The notes beneath the pieces are model-generated. The model had not been told where the DNA came from and searched no databases. It saw only the letters and a list, made by a program, of their open reading frames with translations. A stretch of 6,655 nt of DNA from Gemmatimonadota bacterium (lineage in GTDB: Bacteria > Gemmatimonadota > Gemmatimonadetes > Gemmatimonadales > GWC2-71-9). Positions 6,461-6,655 of this stretch are shown one piece after another. The position numbers were made by a program, and so were the translations under genes. Position 1 is the stretch's first letter, and the number at the start of each line of letters is the position of its first letter. Where the stretch lies: contig QHUE01000230.1 in the NCBI GenBank assembly GCA_003221825.1, forward strand, positions 1 through 6,655. The letters run 5' to 3'.

Positions 6461-6655
6461 ATGACTGCTATGAGCACCAAACTCTTCCTTCCGGCAGTTC
6501 TCATACTTCAAGCCTTTCCCGCGAGTGCTCAGCTTTCCCGAAGCACGTTCGGAGGTATTCCGCTCTGGGCAGACAGCGCTGTGCGAACAGCCGGACTCAT
6601 GCTGTCGTCCGAGCTCAATCCCGTGTACGCGGTCGGTGACTTTGATCGTGACGGC
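6461..6655 (+). CDS. Secreted protein with FG-GAP/VCBS-type motif, 3'-truncated by the window edge
   Basis: An open frame of 65 codons runs to the window edge without a stop. The start region MTAMSTK is followed by a hydrophobic stretch (LFLPAVLILQAFP, residues 8-20) and ASA-Q at 22-24/25, a good signal-peptidase I site, so export from the cytoplasm is likely. The visible end reads VYAVGDFDRDG, which resembles the calcium-binding D-x-D-x-D-G turn that opens FG-GAP/VCBS repeats of beta-propeller proteins. The ATG at 6461 is preceded by a weak AGG seven bases upstream; an in-frame ATG at 6470 is a second choice with no ribosome-binding site. By hand count 38 of the 65 codons end in G or C, clearly fewer than in the upstream genes. 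The signal peptide is fairly clear; the repeat assignment rests on one short motif. Confidence 0.6.
   Translation, partial: MTAMSTKLFLPAVLILQAFPASAQLSRSTFGGIPLWADSAVRTAGLMLSSELNPVYAVGDFDRDG

Noticed and set aside
5880..6504. Short open frames over and around the tmRNA
   Set aside because: They overlap a structured RNA whose ends, pseudoknot and tag are well supported, and their translations show no protein features.
1..6655. CRISPR array, insertion sequence, toxin-antitoxin pair or other defence system
   Set aside because: No regularly spaced repeats, no transposase or integrase motifs, no terminal inverted repeats and no small paired genes were seen on either strand.

Overview
This 6,655-base window is GC-rich, densely packed chromosomal DNA of bacterial type. 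The protein-coding genes use strongly GC-biased third codon positions. The gene set (guaA, a TMTC-like membrane glycosyltransferase with TPRs, a PtsN/EIIA-type PTS protein, a DusB-like tRNA dihydrouridine synthase joined to LarB, a GGDEF-family gene and ssrA) fits a free-living GC-rich bacterium. The family mix reminds me of Gemmatimonadota, but the sequence alone does not settle the phylum.

Layout from left to right. Positions 2-1180 (+) hold the 3' three quarters of guaA (GMP synthase). A polytopic membrane protein of the TMTC/PMT-like glycosyltransferase type with C-terminal TPRs (1171-2646, +) overlaps it by 10 bases. It runs convergently into a PtsN-like PTS EIIA gene (2643-3095, -), and one CTAG palindrome supplies both stop codons. 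About 60 bases of divergent spacer follow. Next is one continuous frame (3156-4607, +) that begins as a DusB-like enzyme and ends as LarB, with the C-terminal domain of the former and the N-terminus of the latter missing. Directly downstream is a membrane-anchored diguanylate-cyclase-family gene (4618-5947, +). It has lost the middle of its GGDEF domain, including the GGDEF motif, and changes reading frame at that point, so it is annotated as a pseudogene. A complete one-piece tmRNA gene (5971-6324, +) follows, with a readable tag (ANSELALAA). After a spacer of about 136 bases with a strong hairpin, a secreted protein with an FG-GAP-type Asp-rich motif starts at 6461 and runs off the right edge.

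The genes are mostly housekeeping: purine synthesis, tRNA modification, ribosome rescue and PTS-type regulation. They do not form an evident single pathway. I do not see a coherent new defence or mobile system. The points most worth a second look are the Dus-LarB chimera, the internally deleted GGDEF gene (two deletion-like junctions within 1.8 kb, either genuine or assembly errors), the shared CTAG stop, and the change in codon composition just after the tmRNA 3' end.
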